Source: a virus. From it: a DNA stretch of 62,585 bases. The stretch covers positions 1 through 62,585 of the IMG/VR virus record IMGVR_UViG_3300044813_000005; one strand, written 5' to 3'. Positions 23,751-31,960 of this stretch are shown here, piece by piece. The notes below the pieces were generated by a model. The model saw only the letters and a program-made list of their open reading frames with translations, made no database searches and was not told the origin of the DNA. Position 1 is the first letter of the stretch; every line of letters starts with the position of its first letter. A program made the position numbers and the translations under genes.

Positions 23751-24415
23751 GCCGACGCACGCAGGCGGCGCTTCGACTCGGCCCACTGGTGCCGCCTGCC
23801 GTCCCGACGGCACTGCTCGTTGCAGTAGCGGCCGTTCCCGTGCATGGCTGGCAGGTCGCCGCCGCAGGCCGCGCAGCGCTCATTCTGGGGGGTTGGGATG
23901 GGGCGCGGGCGGCGTCGGCTGATGATGCCTTCTGACATCCAGCGGCCACCCCACACGCCGGACTCACGTCCGGCAATGCCGGCCTGTAGGCACCGTTGCC
24001 GTACCGGGCAGGTCATGCAGATGCGGATGGCGTCGTAGGTGGCTGGGCCAGCAGGGTTGGGGTCGTGCCACAGCTCAGGATCAACCCCGATGCAGGCGGC
24101 GTCTGCGGTCCAGTGGACCGACGAGCCGATCGGTAGACCGGTTTGGGTAAGGTTCGTCACGGCCAATGCTCCCGTTCGTGGATGGGTGCGGCGGCAAGGT
24201 CCGGCGACGGGGGCTAACCGTCGTCGGACCGCTTCAGTTGTAGACCAATTCTCCCATGCGTACAAGGGAAAGTCACGCCTTGTCGTGCCGTCCCCCCGCA
24301 CCAGATGCAGGCCGTCGCGCCAGGGCCGGGGACGGTCGGCGTCGATGAGGACGGTGGGCGGGTGGGGGCAGTTGGTGCGGCCGTCTGGCCGGCAGCGGGT
24401 GGGGGTGTCGTTCAT
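23747..24415 (-). CDS. WhiB-like iron-sulfur transcription factor
   Basis: 222 aa. The WhiB core has AACIGVDPELW, ICMTCPVRQRC (C-x2-C-x5-C) and the GVWGG turn, so all four cluster cysteines are present. An extra C-terminal zinc finger follows (CAACGG...YCNEQC). The unusual 85-aa N-terminal extension could be bypassed by GTG at 24160. WhiB proteins bind sigma factors. Phage versions such as WhiB-TM4 can block septation or superinfection. Confidence 0.88.
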   Translation of the reverse strand: MNDTPTRCRPDGRTNCPHPPTVLIDADRPRPWRDGLHLVRGDGTTRRDFPLYAWENWSTTEAVRRRLAPVAGPCRRTHPRTGALAVTNLTQTGLPIGSSVHWTADAACIGVDPELWHDPNPAGPATYDAIRICMTCPVRQRCLQAGIAGRESGVWGGRWMSEGIISRRRPRPIPTPQNERCAACGGDLPAMHGNGRYCNEQCRRDGRRHQWAESKRRLRASA

Positions 24416-24882
24416 GCGGAGCCCCGGACCCGGCGCTTGTATGCGTTCGAGTAGGCGCGTAGGCAGGTGAGACAGATACGTCGAGAGCTAGTGCCCCGCA
24501 GCTCTATCCGCAGATTGTCACCGGAGAACGGATGGCCTTGGGCGCAGTGCGTCTTCTCGGCCTGGAAGTGCGCGGCAGTCCGCGGCGCTCGCCTCAGATT
24601 CTCCGCGTGGGTGACGGGTTCTAGGTGGTCGGGGTTCACGCACGGCGGGTTACGGCATAGGTGGTCGAGTTCAAGACCTTCTGGAATCGGGCCGACCAGC
24701 ATTGTCCAAGCAGCACGGTGGGCCGAGGCCATCCGGTGGCGGCCACCTAGAGAGACCGTCCCGTAGCCGGCCCTGTTACGCGCGCCTGTCCACTCCCAGC
24801 ACACCCCTGACGCATCTACTCGCGGCCAGAATCTCTCCCAGAGGGGTGTCCTCTTGCGTCCCGGCCGACTGCCGGTGCTCAT
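24412..24882 (-). CDS. HNH homing endonuclease (paralogue A)
   Basis: 156 aa from ATG at 24882. GPIPEGLELDHLCRNPPCVN and PDHLEPVTHAENLRR form an HNH_3 core, followed by KTHCAQGHPF and a C-terminal CLTC zinc finger. Both ends overlap neighbouring genes as ATGA, between the RuvC-like gene and whiB. It closely matches the HNH genes at 28644 and 31505. Confidence 0.85.
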   Translation of the reverse strand: MSTGSRPGRKRTPLWERFWPRVDASGVCWEWTGARNRAGYGTVSLGGRHRMASAHRAAWTMLVGPIPEGLELDHLCRNPPCVNPDHLEPVTHAENLRRAPRTAAHFQAEKTHCAQGHPFSGDNLRIELRGTSSRRICLTCLRAYSNAYKRRVRGSA

Positions 24883-25436
24883 ACGATCACCTCGGGCCAA
24901 ATCACCTTCGCGAGCCCTTTGGCGTTGGCTGCGGGTACGTCGGCGAGCGGCTGCCCGGCGGCGTGGTAACCCATCGCGCACAACACAGCGGCATCAGCCA
25001 GATCGTGGCTGCCGTCGAATCCGTCAGTCCAGACGTGTCCGTACCGTTTGGCGACGTGTTCGAGGACCAGGCCTTTGCTGCCGTTGCCTTTGCCGGTGGC
25101 GTAGAGGGCGCGGGCGGCGGGTGACACGACGGCGTAGGGCTGGTCGAGTCGGTCCAGCCGGGTGATGACTTTCCACCACAGTCCGGCGCGGTCCCACGCG
25201 CCGGGGGTGCTGCTGCCGTACGACGGGCCTTCAATGACTACGAACTCGGCGGGGTCGGTGTAGTCGCGGACGTCGGCCATGACCCGTTCGATGCGCAGGG
25301 CGCGATCTTCCCAGGTGGCGTCGATCCGGCCGTCGCTGGCGATGAGGTGGTGCCAGCCTTGTCCGGCGATGCCGGTGCTGGTGAGGGACAGATCGACGCC
25401 GACGACGCGAAGGCGGAGCCCGTTGTGGTCGGTCAT
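24879..25436 (-). CDS. RuvC-like Holliday junction resolvase
   Basis: 185 aa from ATG at 25436. VVGVDLSLTSTGIAG holds the first catalytic Asp, FVVIEGPSYG the Glu, and GSHDLADAAVLCAMG the C-terminal Asp pair, all typical of the RNase H-like RuvC fold. It would resolve branched replication or recombination products. Confidence 0.83.
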   Translation of the reverse strand: MTDHNGLRLRVVGVDLSLTSTGIAGQGWHHLIASDGRIDATWEDRALRIERVMADVRDYTDPAEFVVIEGPSYGSSTPGAWDRAGLWWKVITRLDRLDQPYAVVSPAARALYATGKGNGSKGLVLEHVAKRYGHVWTDGFDGSHDLADAAVLCAMGYHAAGQPLADVPAANAKGLAKVIWPEVIV

Positions 25437-25627
25437 GTGTCGTGCCACCCGTCGGCGATGTACAGCATCTCGTCGGCGGTCAGCGGTTCATCGGCCAAGG
25501 CGGCACCCATAAACACGGCATCAATGAGTGGCTCGCGGAGCAGCCCGTAGATGAACGCGGTGTGCTTAGCGCGGCCGTCGGGCCGGGCGGCGATGGCGTC
25601 GATGAATCGACGGGCGGGATCGCTCAT
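25433..25627 (-). CDS. Small helical hypothetical protein
   Basis: 64 aa, starting MSDPARRFIDAIAARPDGRA. Acidic and helical. Coupled by ATGA to the resolvase. Function is unknown. Confidence 0.6.
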   Translation of the reverse strand: MSDPARRFIDAIAARPDGRAKHTAFIYGLLREPLIDAVFMGAALADEPLTADEMLYIADGWHDT

Positions 25628-25812
25628 GGCGTGGTGCGGGCGGGGGCAGCGGCTTCCCCTTCCGCCACCCCCGCCCGGTCTGTGGGCTGCTGCCACCACA
25701 CGCCGGCCCCGTGCGAGGCGGGTGCGGGCCGTCCGGTGAGGAGCCGGGCGAGGTCGGTGGGGATGCGGACGACGCCTGCGGAGCGGAGCCACCGCCGGTC
25801 GGCGCGGGTCAT
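25624..25812 (-). CDS. Small basic hypothetical protein
   Basis: 62 aa, starting MTRADRRWLRSAGVVRIPTD, with a low-complexity Ala/Pro C-terminus. Coupled between the DpdA-like gene and its neighbour. Function is unknown. Confidence 0.5.
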   Translation of the reverse strand: MTRADRRWLRSAGVVRIPTDLARLLTGRPAPASHGAGVWWQQPTDRAGVAEGEAAAPARTTP

Positions 25813-26585
25813 GCTGCCCCCTCGAAGATGGATGGCTGGTGGTATTCGGTGCCTTGGAGTGCCCGGTCACGCCAGCGGGTGGCATAGCGCAGGCAGTTGG
25901 CGCAGGACTTGTGGCCGGTGCAACCGGGGAGGGTGCGGTCGCGGCGGGCGCGGAATGACCAGCTCATGCTGTCGGCGCTGGTGAGGTGGGCGGCGTAGGT
26001 GCGGAGGCCGTCGCCTTTGCAGCCGAATCCGTGTAGGCGGATGCCGAGGCTGGCTACGAGCTCGAGGATGTGGGCGACTTCGCCGGTGTTCTGCCTGCGA
26101 CATACGGATCCGACGCCGACGGTCGGTTCGACGGTGAGGTCGATCCCGGCGGCGGCGTACTGGTCGGCGTGGTTGAGGTAGTCGGCGGCGGCGAACCCTT
26201 GGAGGACGGGGATCCACGGCAGGTCGGGGGCGGCGTGGCGTAGCTCCAGTAGGTTGTCGGTGGTGCGCTGCTGGTGGTCGGCGACGGTGAGGCCGGTCTT
26301 GTCGAGGACGAACGGTTCGCACATCCAGTCCTGTGGGGCGGCCCAGTCGAGCTTGCCGATCTGGTCGGCGTACCGGCGGGCGGCGGCGACGTAGGGCCGC
26401 GCACCCTCGGCGTAGGCGTCGGCGCCGTGGAGGTTGAGTTCGGTGAATCCGCCGGAGTCGAGGACCCACGGGTGCAGGGCGCGGGGGAACGTCTTCCGAC
26501 CGGCGAGGCGGCGGTGGCTGACCATCAGCGGGTACGGGGCGACGTCCAGCCAGGACGGCATGTGGGTGCCGAGGTAGAACATCAT
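25809..26585 (-). CDS. dpdA: DpdA-like DNA deazaguanine transglycosylase
   Basis: 258 aa. It has the tRNA-guanine transglycosylase-type core: LGTHMPSWL at the start, WVLDSGGFTEL (DSGGF motif), PQDWMCEPFVL, VLQGF, VGVGSVCRRQ, RLHGFGCKG and SADSMSWSFRARR. C-terminal cysteines (GCTGHKSCANC) could bind zinc. Phage DpdA enzymes insert 7-deazaguanine bases into DNA and protect it from restriction. No preQ0 synthesis genes are seen; a YhhQ transporter gene is encoded nearby. Host tRNA modification is an alternative. Confidence 0.8.
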   Translation of the reverse strand: MMFYLGTHMPSWLDVAPYPLMVSHRRLAGRKTFPRALHPWVLDSGGFTELNLHGADAYAEGARPYVAAARRYADQIGKLDWAAPQDWMCEPFVLDKTGLTVADHQQRTTDNLLELRHAAPDLPWIPVLQGFAAADYLNHADQYAAAGIDLTVEPTVGVGSVCRRQNTGEVAHILELVASLGIRLHGFGCKGDGLRTYAAHLTSADSMSWSFRARRDRTLPGCTGHKSCANCLRYATRWRDRALQGTEYHQPSIFEGAA

Positions 26586-26770
26586 GCGGTCACCGCACCG
26601 GGGAGGTTCAGACCGCGCAGCCGGTCAACCTCGGTGACCAACGCCAACATGGTCGGGCGGTAATCCTCGTCGGGGTGGCTGCACTCACCGGGCAGACCGG
26701 CGTCACAAGGACCGCATACCTGCAACCACGTCTCACGGATTGCGTCCGTGTCGGCGTCGTAGGTGCTCAT
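26582..26770 (-). CDS. Small cysteine-containing protein
   Basis: 62 aa. CGPCDAGLPGECSH could bind zinc, followed by a helical C-terminus. Coupled by ATGA between the DpdA-like gene and the next zinc protein. Function is unknown. Confidence 0.55.
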   Translation of the reverse strand: MSTYDADTDAIRETWLQVCGPCDAGLPGECSHPDEDYRPTMLALVTEVDRLRGLNLPGAVTA

Positions 26771-27039
26771 GGGGTACCACCCGCAATGTGGCGCTTCCGA
26801 TACTCGCGATCGCGATCTCTATTAGCCCTCCGGCAGTCCGCGCACCGACACCCATAGTTGACATACGTGGTGTAGACGCCATGTTCGCGACCGGCTGGAA
26901 GGAGAACGGCAGCCCGCCGTGCGCGCCGGACGCAACAACTGGCTACCCAGGCTTGGCGGCAGGCTGCGCACCGGCACCGAAGATTGTTGTAGCCGTTCTC
27001 CGTACCGTGCCGTGGGTCGTCAATGGTGAGGTTGCTCAT
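26767..27039 (-). CDS. Duplicated zinc-knuckle protein
   Basis: 90 aa from ATG at 27039. The motif HG-x3[15 protein letters not shown] is repeated as [20 protein letters not shown], an internal duplication of a CRCxxC knuckle. It may bind DNA or RNA. Coupled to the transporter gene. Confidence 0.6.
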   Translation of the reverse strand: MSNLTIDDPRHGTENGYNNLRCRCAACRQAWVASCCVRRARRAAVLLPAGREHGVYTTYVNYGCRCADCRRANRDRDREYRKRHIAGGTP

Positions 27040-27539
27040 GCGGCAACCTGCCTGCGCCGCAGGGCGATAAGCAGGGTGGCGGCGGCCACGCCGTACGCCT
27101 TCCCGACAATCTGCCCGGGGAGGAACGCCAAGGAGCCGAACGCGATCGACAGAAACAGCACCGAGTCGAGGACCGCGCCGGCTAGCCCGCCGGCGAGGAC
27201 GGCGGGTGCCCAGCGGGGGGCGATCCACGTGAACAGGGCGAAGTCCAGCAGCTCGGAGAACGTGAACGCGACGGCCGATGCGGTGGCGATGTGCGGGTCA
27301 GCCACCGCGTACGACAGCAGCGCGCCGGCGGCTAGGCCGGCGAGCATGACCGCCCGGCCAAGCGACCATTGGACGTAGTCGCGGAGGACGAGCGCGAGGC
27401 CGACGACGTACACCCCGGCGGGTGCGGTGAGTCCGAAGCCGACGGGGATGGGTCCGTATTTCTGGATGAGCCAGTTCGCGCCGATGACGGTACTGACGTA
27501 GGCGGCGAGGGCTGCGAGGCCGGTGGTGCGGCGGCTCAT
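27036..27539 (-). CDS. yhhQ: YhhQ-type queuosine precursor transporter
   Basis: 167 aa with about five or six membrane segments. The family signature is clear: [65 protein letters not shown] and GQIVGKAYG. YhhQ carriers import preQ0, preQ1 or queuine. Two genes from the DpdA-like enzyme, it would supply the deazaguanine base. Coupled to a 38-aa membrane peptide. Confidence 0.85.
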   Translation of the reverse strand: MSRRTTGLAALAAYVSTVIGANWLIQKYGPIPVGFGLTAPAGVYVVGLALVLRDYVQWSLGRAVMLAGLAAGALLSYAVADPHIATASAVAFTFSELLDFALFTWIAPRWAPAVLAGGLAGAVLDSVLFLSIAFGSLAFLPGQIVGKAYGVAAATLLIALRRRQVAA

Positions 27540-27652
27540 GGTTCGCACCGCCCGGCGAGGTGGCTGAACGCGGCGAGCAGGCTGATGGCGCCGATGAGCA
27601 TGCCGGCGGCGAGGCAGGCGACGCACAGGGCGGTGATCTCGGTGCGGCTCAT
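27536..27652 (-). CDS. 38-residue membrane peptide
   Basis: [20 protein letters not shown] and 18 more residues. One transmembrane segment. Start and stop overlap both neighbours as ATGA. It lies directly before the transporter gene and may be a small partner. Inference only. Confidence 0.5.
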   Translation of the reverse strand: MSRTEITALCVACLAAGMLIGAISLLAAFSHLAGRCEP

Positions 27653-28647
27653 GCGGCGTCTCCTTCGGGGAGCGGCACGAAGTCGACTTTCACGGTCGGC
27701 TCGGCCTGCGTCTTCATCGGCGGGGCCATGCCGGCCTTGGCGTATTCGGCTTTGACCGCTGCGGTGTCCAGGCGTTTAGGCCGACTGACGGACCACCGGA
27801 CTGCGAGCCGCCAGCCGATGTCGGCGAGTTCGGTGCCTTCGTCGTTGGGCCGTAGCGCGTCGAGCGCCCCGCGGGCTTCGGCTTCGCGGGCTTCGGCGTC
27901 GGCCTTGTCCTGGCGGGCCTGCCACAGTTTCTCCGCCCATGCGGGGGCGTCGGGGTTGTCGAGGTAGAGGACGGTGCGGGGGTCCCGGTCCGGCAGCCCG
28001 CCTTCCCAGCAGGTGTCCATGAACGGGCAGTGCGAGCACCAGGTGGAGTCGGGGGCGTAGTCGCGGGGCAGCAAGTCCAGCGGGGTGTCGCGGACCTGCC
28101 GGACCCAGTCCAGCGCGTCCTGCACGGCGGTCGCATCGAAGGTGCCGGTCCACCGGTACTCCTCGCCGGTGTCGCGGGCGAGGAAGTCGATGACGAGCCT
28201 GCGGACCGGGTGACCTTCGGCGATGAGTCCGGCGGCGTAGGCGTTGATCTGCCAGATGACGGACCGTTCGGGGCCGTGCGTCTTGATGTGACCGAGCCAC
28301 TGCGAGGTGGTGGTCTTGATGTCGCCGAGGGTGTAGGTGTCGGCTTCGTACCAGTCGAGGTGTCCGAGGAGCCCGGCGAACTCGACGGGATGCTCAACAA
28401 GGTCACCCGGCCGTGCGGCTTCCCGCCGCACTCCTTCGGCGACCTGATGCAAAGACGTGCCCATAATTGCCTGCATGGACCCACTCGTGTTGGTGCGGGG
28501 GGTGCCAGCCAGCCGATAGCCAGTCCGGCGTCGACACCCACCGAGCTCCGACATTCCGAGCTCACGTTGCTTCGACCGAGGGCGTTCCTGGTCCCAGGCG
28601 AGAAGCAGGTCAGCGGTGGTGCGCTCCGTTGGGATAGTCGCGGTCAT
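27649..28647 (-). CDS. Cas4/RecB-like exonuclease
   Basis: 332 aa from ATG at 28647. [21 protein letters not shown] carries the D and the D-x-K of a PD-(D/E)XK nuclease, with [10 protein letters not shown] (QxxxY) after it. [11 protein letters not shown] adds cysteines for a Cas4-like iron-sulfur cluster. The C-terminal helical part may contact the annealing protein. It pairs with RecT as a two-component recombinase, separated by an HNH insertion. Confidence 0.83.
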   Translation of the reverse strand: MTATIPTERTTADLLLAWDQERPRSKQRELGMSELGGCRRRTGYRLAGTPRTNTSGSMQAIMGTSLHQVAEGVRREAARPGDLVEHPVEFAGLLGHLDWYEADTYTLGDIKTTTSQWLGHIKTHGPERSVIWQINAYAAGLIAEGHPVRRLVIDFLARDTGEEYRWTGTFDATAVQDALDWVRQVRDTPLDLLPRDYAPDSTWCSHCPFMDTCWEGGLPDRDPRTVLYLDNPDAPAWAEKLWQARQDKADAEAREAEARGALDALRPNDEGTELADIGWRLAVRWSVSRPKRLDTAAVKAEYAKAGMAPPMKTQAEPTVKVDFVPLPEGDAA

Positions 28648-29093
28648 GCGACACGCCCCATCTTGCGGTGGTACCGCCGCATCTGGGCCACGTTCCAGCA
28701 GGCACGACATGTCCGCCGTCCGGACTTCCGCAGCGTGTTCTGCTCGTCGTAGGGATGGCCCTGCGGGCAGTGCGTCTTGGCGGCGTTGGCCGCGGGGAGC
28801 GTGTTCCCGCGCAGCGTGTTGACCCGGGGTGTGACAGCTTCCAGGTGTTCCGGGTTCACGCACCCACGGTTCCGGCAGAGATGGTCAAGGTGCAGGCCAC
28901 CGGGGATGGGACCGACGAAGTGGGTATACGCCCAACGGTGCCCGAGGTACTGGACGCGGTCGACGTGGAAGACGGAGTACCCCGTCGAGTTGTGTTTGCC
29001 CGCGGTCCAGTCCCAGCAGCCCGTGTCTGCGTTGACTGACACCTTCTCCATGAAGCGACTCAGGGCGGTGCCGCGCCGCCAGCCGAGCCTCAT
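28644..29093 (-). CDS. HNH homing endonuclease (paralogue B)
   Basis: 149 aa from ATG at 29093. NADTGCWDWTAGKHNSTGY, GPIPGGLHLDHLCRNRGCVN, PEHLEAVTPRVNTLRG, and KTHCPQGHPYDEQNT are the same blocks as in paralogues A and C. Both ends are ATGA overlaps, and it separates recT from its nuclease partner. Confidence 0.85.
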   Translation of the reverse strand: MRLGWRRGTALSRFMEKVSVNADTGCWDWTAGKHNSTGYSVFHVDRVQYLGHRWAYTHFVGPIPGGLHLDHLCRNRGCVNPEHLEAVTPRVNTLRGNTLPAANAAKTHCPQGHPYDEQNTLRKSGRRTCRACWNVAQMRRYHRKMGRVA

Positions 29094-29785
29094 GCTGCGG
29101 GCCCAGGGAACAGGTCGGCGGGCTCGGCCTGGTCGGCGGCGAGGTTGAGGACGGCAGCGCGGAGCTCTTCGTCGGTGGGGCTGTCGGCTTCGATGACGGT
29201 GGGCCGGTCGGTGCGCTGCGCGGCGACCTGCGCGAGTGTCGGCCGGGTCGGGGCGGCGGGGACGTCGAGGAGTTCTTCGGTGGTGGCGAGCCCGTTGGTG
29301 ACGTCGGCGAAGTACGCCTTGCACAGCCGGGATGTGGCGCGGGCGAGGAGCATGTCGGCGGGGTACTTGTTCCAGTTGTCCCCGGCCAGCCCGGCCTTCT
29401 TGGCTTGGGCGATGGTGAATGACGCGGTCCGCCATTCGTCGGTGCCGCGGCGGCAGCCGGAGACGACGCATTTCTCGTCGGTCCATTCGTCGACGCGGAA
29501 GCCGTGGCCGGCGGCGACGACGAGCGCCCGTTTCCCTTCGGCGGACAGGCTGGGCTTGCCTTTGATGACGTCGATGAGGCCGATGGCCTGCATGGGTCGC
29601 AGTCCGAGGTCGATGCCTTGGAGGACGGCGACGAGGATGTCGGCAGGCTTGCCGCGTAGCCCGTCGGACATGAGCGCGGACACGGCGACCGTCTTGGCGA
29701 ACTCTTGGAATTGGCCGATCTGCCCGGCGGCGATGATGGCCTGGGTGCCACCGTCGGGGTTGTAGGTGGCTACGTCGGTGGTCAT
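29090..29785 (-). CDS. recT: RecT-family single-strand annealing protein
   Basis: 231 aa from ATG at 29785. GQFQEFAKTVAVSAL, ADILVAVLQGIDLGLRPMQA, GKPSLSAEGKRALVVAAGHGF and ADMLLARATSRLCKAYFADV are RecT landmarks. It anneals complementary single strands during phage recombination and repair. The nuclease partner is two genes downstream. Confidence 0.88.
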   Translation of the reverse strand: MTTDVATYNPDGGTQAIIAAGQIGQFQEFAKTVAVSALMSDGLRGKPADILVAVLQGIDLGLRPMQAIGLIDVIKGKPSLSAEGKRALVVAAGHGFRVDEWTDEKCVVSGCRRGTDEWRTASFTIAQAKKAGLAGDNWNKYPADMLLARATSRLCKAYFADVTNGLATTEELLDVPAAPTRPTLAQVAAQRTDRPTVIEADSPTDEELRAAVLNLAADQAEPADLFPGPAA

Positions 29786-30030
29786 GTTGTCTCCTGTGGA
29801 GTGACGAGTTGGGTGGCGGCGATGTGCGCGCAGCCGGGGCTGTTGGGGCAGGTGCAGTGCCAGCCGCGACGGGGACTGTTGAAGTCGACGACGTAGGTGC
29901 CGTTGTGGCCGTCGACACGGGCGATGCACCCGTTCATGCGGGCCAGCCCATCAACGGTTACGCGGTAGATGCTGAGCCGGCCTTCGCGGAGGACGGCGAG
30001 GGCTTTGGGTCGCAGTTCGTCGGTGGTCAT
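29782..30030 (-). CDS. SWIM zinc-finger protein
   Basis: 82 aa from ATG at 30030. WHCTCPNSPGCAHIAA is a CxCx(n)CxH SWIM finger. SWIM proteins often bind DNA or recombinases, and this one is coupled directly to recT. A helper role in recombination is inferred. Confidence 0.75.
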   Translation of the reverse strand: MTTDELRPKALAVLREGRLSIYRVTVDGLARMNGCIARVDGHNGTYVVDFNSPRRGWHCTCPNSPGCAHIAATQLVTPQETT

Positions 30031-30236
30031 GCGGCCCGCCCGCTGCGGTCGTTGGCGAGGAGCGCGGCGTTGTGTGCGGCGATGAGCCGGGCCAGCCCGG
30101 CGTCCACTTCCCACACGATCAGGTCGTGGGTGTCGGCTTCGGCGTCGTCGTACCGTTCCCGCTCGCCGGGCCATTCGGCGTTTTCGGCGTCCCGTTGGGC
30201 GGCGGCGAGGTCGTTGGAGTAGTAGTCGCGGCTCAC
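30027..30236 (-). CDS. Small hypothetical protein
   Basis: 69 aa with a GTG start. Hydrophilic and helical (DLAAAQRDAENAEWPGERER). Coupled on both sides. Function is unknown. Confidence 0.55.
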   Translation of the reverse strand: MSRDYYSNDLAAAQRDAENAEWPGERERYDDAEADTHDLIVWEVDAGLARLIAAHNAALLANDRSGRAA

Positions 30237-30451
30237 AGTGAGTCGCTCCCGTCGGTGCGTCCGGCGGCTGGGTCGCGCCACACGAACCCGCCGCACGGGC
30301 AGGCGGGCGCGCCGATGTAGCCGGCGAGGTCCGGGTCGGTGACGCGGCACTGGTGGCGGCGGAGGGTGAGCCATTTGCCGATGGTCAGGCCGAGGATGAC
30401 GTCGAGGGCGAGGAACGCGGCGGCGCCGGCAGTCCGGCGAACGGCGGTCAT
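30233..30451 (-). CDS. Small membrane protein
   Basis: 72 aa. One hydrophobic segment (AAAFLALDVILGLTIG), a basic loop, then CPCGGFVW, which may bind metal. Coupled by overlaps. Function is unknown. Confidence 0.55.
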   Translation of the reverse strand: MTAVRRTAGAAAFLALDVILGLTIGKWLTLRRHQCRVTDPDLAGYIGAPACPCGGFVWRDPAAGRTDGSDSL

Positions 30452-30630
30452 ACGATCGCCCACAAGCCCAGGCTGAACAGCGACCCGGCGGTGACCATCA
30501 GCAGAGCGCCGACGACAAAGCACTGTTCGCCTTCTTTGGTGCCGTCGAGAACGCCCGCCCAGACGAGGCAGCAGCCGAGGAGTGTGAGAAACGCGGCGAG
30601 CCCGACCCCGACGTTCAGCAGAATGCTCAT
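30448..30630 (-). CDS. Small two-helix membrane protein
   Basis: 60 aa. Two hydrophobic segments at residues 1-26 and 37-60 (CFVVGALLMVTAGSLFSLGL), with a short charged loop between. Coupled. Function is unknown. Confidence 0.6.
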   Translation of the reverse strand: MSILLNVGVGLAAFLTLLGCCLVWAGVLDGTKEGEQCFVVGALLMVTAGSLFSLGLWAIV

Positions 30631-30977
30631 GCGACGTCTCCGAGTGCCACGGCGCGGGCGTTGAGGAGCCGGACGGCGAGGTCGGCGGCGTCGACGACGC
30701 TCATCTCCCACCGGGCGGGCCCGACAAGGGCGAGGAGGTCGGCGACGGCCTGGTCGCGGCGCTGGCAGGCGGCTTCCCAGTCGGTTTCTTGTTCGCGGCG
30801 TTCGGATTCGTCCATGTCGACGAGTTGTTGGGCGTAGCTGAGCTCGTCGATGGCGCCGCACACGTCGTCGCCTGGCTCGTTGACGCCTTTGGCGAGGTCG
30901 GCGAGGAGGTCGGCGACCGCGTCGGCGGGCAGCGTGATGGCAATGCGGCGGCCGGCGGCCTGCACGTCGGGGGTCAT
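30627..30977 (-). CDS. Hypothetical helical protein
   Basis: 116 aa, highly helical and acidic (RREQETDWEAACQRRDQAVADLLALV). It may be a coiled-coil accessory. Coupled to both neighbours. Function is unknown. Confidence 0.6.
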   Translation of the reverse strand: MTPDVQAAGRRIAITLPADAVADLLADLAKGVNEPGDDVCGAIDELSYAQQLVDMDESERREQETDWEAACQRRDQAVADLLALVGPARWEMSVVDAADLAVRLLNARAVALGDVA

Positions 30978-31129
30978 CGTCGGTCACCAGTGATCGGGTC
31001 AAGCCCGAACGCCTCGGCGAGTCTGGTGAGCGCGTCACGCAGCCCGTCAAAGTTGTCTAGGTCGAGCGCGGTCTGGTAGGCGCGTAGCACGTCCCGCACC
31101 GCCTGGCGACGCTCGGAGGCGGCGCTCAT
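30974..31129 (-). CDS. Small helical protein
   Basis: 51 aa, starting MSAASERRQAVRDVLRAYQT, then an acidic helix. Coupled by ATGA. Function is unknown. Confidence 0.5.
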   Translation of the reverse strand: MSAASERRQAVRDVLRAYQTALDLDNFDGLRDALTRLAEAFGLDPITGDRR

Positions 31130-31428
31130 CGGACGGCCCGTTCGTAGTCGGCGAGCCGGGCGGCGTCCGCGTCGCATTCGACGGCCTTCGCGCAGACGGC
31201 CCGCAGGTTCGCCGCGTACACCGGGTGCAGCCATTCGGGCGCGTCAGCGCCGAGGCCGTGCGCGGACATGATGCGGTTCCAGTGGACCCACCGTTCGATC
31301 CCCCGCAGGTTCGGCAGGAGCGGGGCGAGCAGGTCTTGGGCGGTCCACCGGTCGGTGCCGGACACGGCGGCGGCGACGAGCGCGTCCACCGCGGCGGCGT
31401 TGATCTGGGTAGGGTCGGTCTTGTTCAC
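31126..31428 (-). CDS. Hypothetical protein
   Basis: 100 aa with a GTG start and AGGAGG 5 nt upstream, one of the best RBS sites in the operon. Helical, with WVHWNRIMSAHGLGADAPEW. First gene after the hairpin at 31460-31491. Function is unknown. Confidence 0.6.
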   Translation of the reverse strand: MNKTDPTQINAAAVDALVAAAVSGTDRWTAQDLLAPLLPNLRGIERWVHWNRIMSAHGLGADAPEWLHPVYAANLRAVCAKAVECDADAARLADYERAVR

Positions 31429-31459
31429 TGCATCCTCCTAAGGGTTCGTGCGGTGGGCT

Positions 31460-31491
31460 GACGCCCTGCCGGTGGCACCCGGTAGGGCGTC
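31460..31491. terminator. Strong hairpin in the early operon
   Basis: A 13-bp stem (one G-T pair) joins 31460-31472 to 31479-31491 with a 6-nt loop. It lies in the only untranslated gap between the HNH gene and the next early gene. TTT follows on the plus side; the minus transcript would pass through it, so it may be an attenuator. Confidence 0.55.
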
Positions 31492-31504
31492 GTCTTTGCC
31501 TGGG

Positions 31505-31960
31505 TCAGGCGGTGCCGTCCTGGATGGCGGCACGACGAGCACGCGACTCGGCCATGCGCCTGGCATGACAGGGGCGGCAGTGGCGACCGTCCCGATCGCG
31601 GTACGTGTTCACCTCGTTGAATGGGTGGCCGTGGCGACAGTGCGTCTTGCGGTAGTTCAGCCCGCTGGCGCCGTTACCTCGCCGCAGGTTCTCCTGGCAC
31701 GTCACGGGCTCCAGGTGCCACGGGTTGCAACAGGCGCGGTTGCGGCACAAGTGGTCCAGCTGCAACCCGTCGGGCACCGGGGCGACAAAGTGGGTGTACG
31801 TGACAACGTGCGTCCCGAAGACACGGTGAGCCCCCCGAGAGCCGATGCTGATCTGGCCGTAGCCAGATCGGTTCGTCCCGGGATAGACCCAACACCCATT
31901 GGCGTCTTCCTGAACCCGTGCCATGAGTCGCGGGAGTAGGGGAGTGATGGGCCGGCTCAT
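31505..31960 (-). CDS. HNH homing endonuclease (paralogue C)
   Basis: 151 aa. GCWVYPGTNRSGYGQIS, PDGLQLDHLCRNRACCN, PWHLEPVTCQENLRRG and KTHCRHGHPFNEVNT match paralogues A and B. Its ATG overlaps the cro-like stop, so it is the second gene of the early transcript. Confidence 0.85.
   Translation of the reverse strand: MSRPITPLLPRLMARVQEDANGCWVYPGTNRSGYGQISIGSRGAHRVFGTHVVTYTHFVAPVPDGLQLDHLCRNRACCNPWHLEPVTCQENLRRGNGASGLNYRKTHCRHGHPFNEVNTYRDRDGRHCRPCHARRMAESRARRAAIQDGTA

Noticed and set aside
30233-30630. Toxin-antitoxin pair among small early genes
   Set aside because: The genes are coupled but show membrane segments and no known toxin or antitoxin motif.
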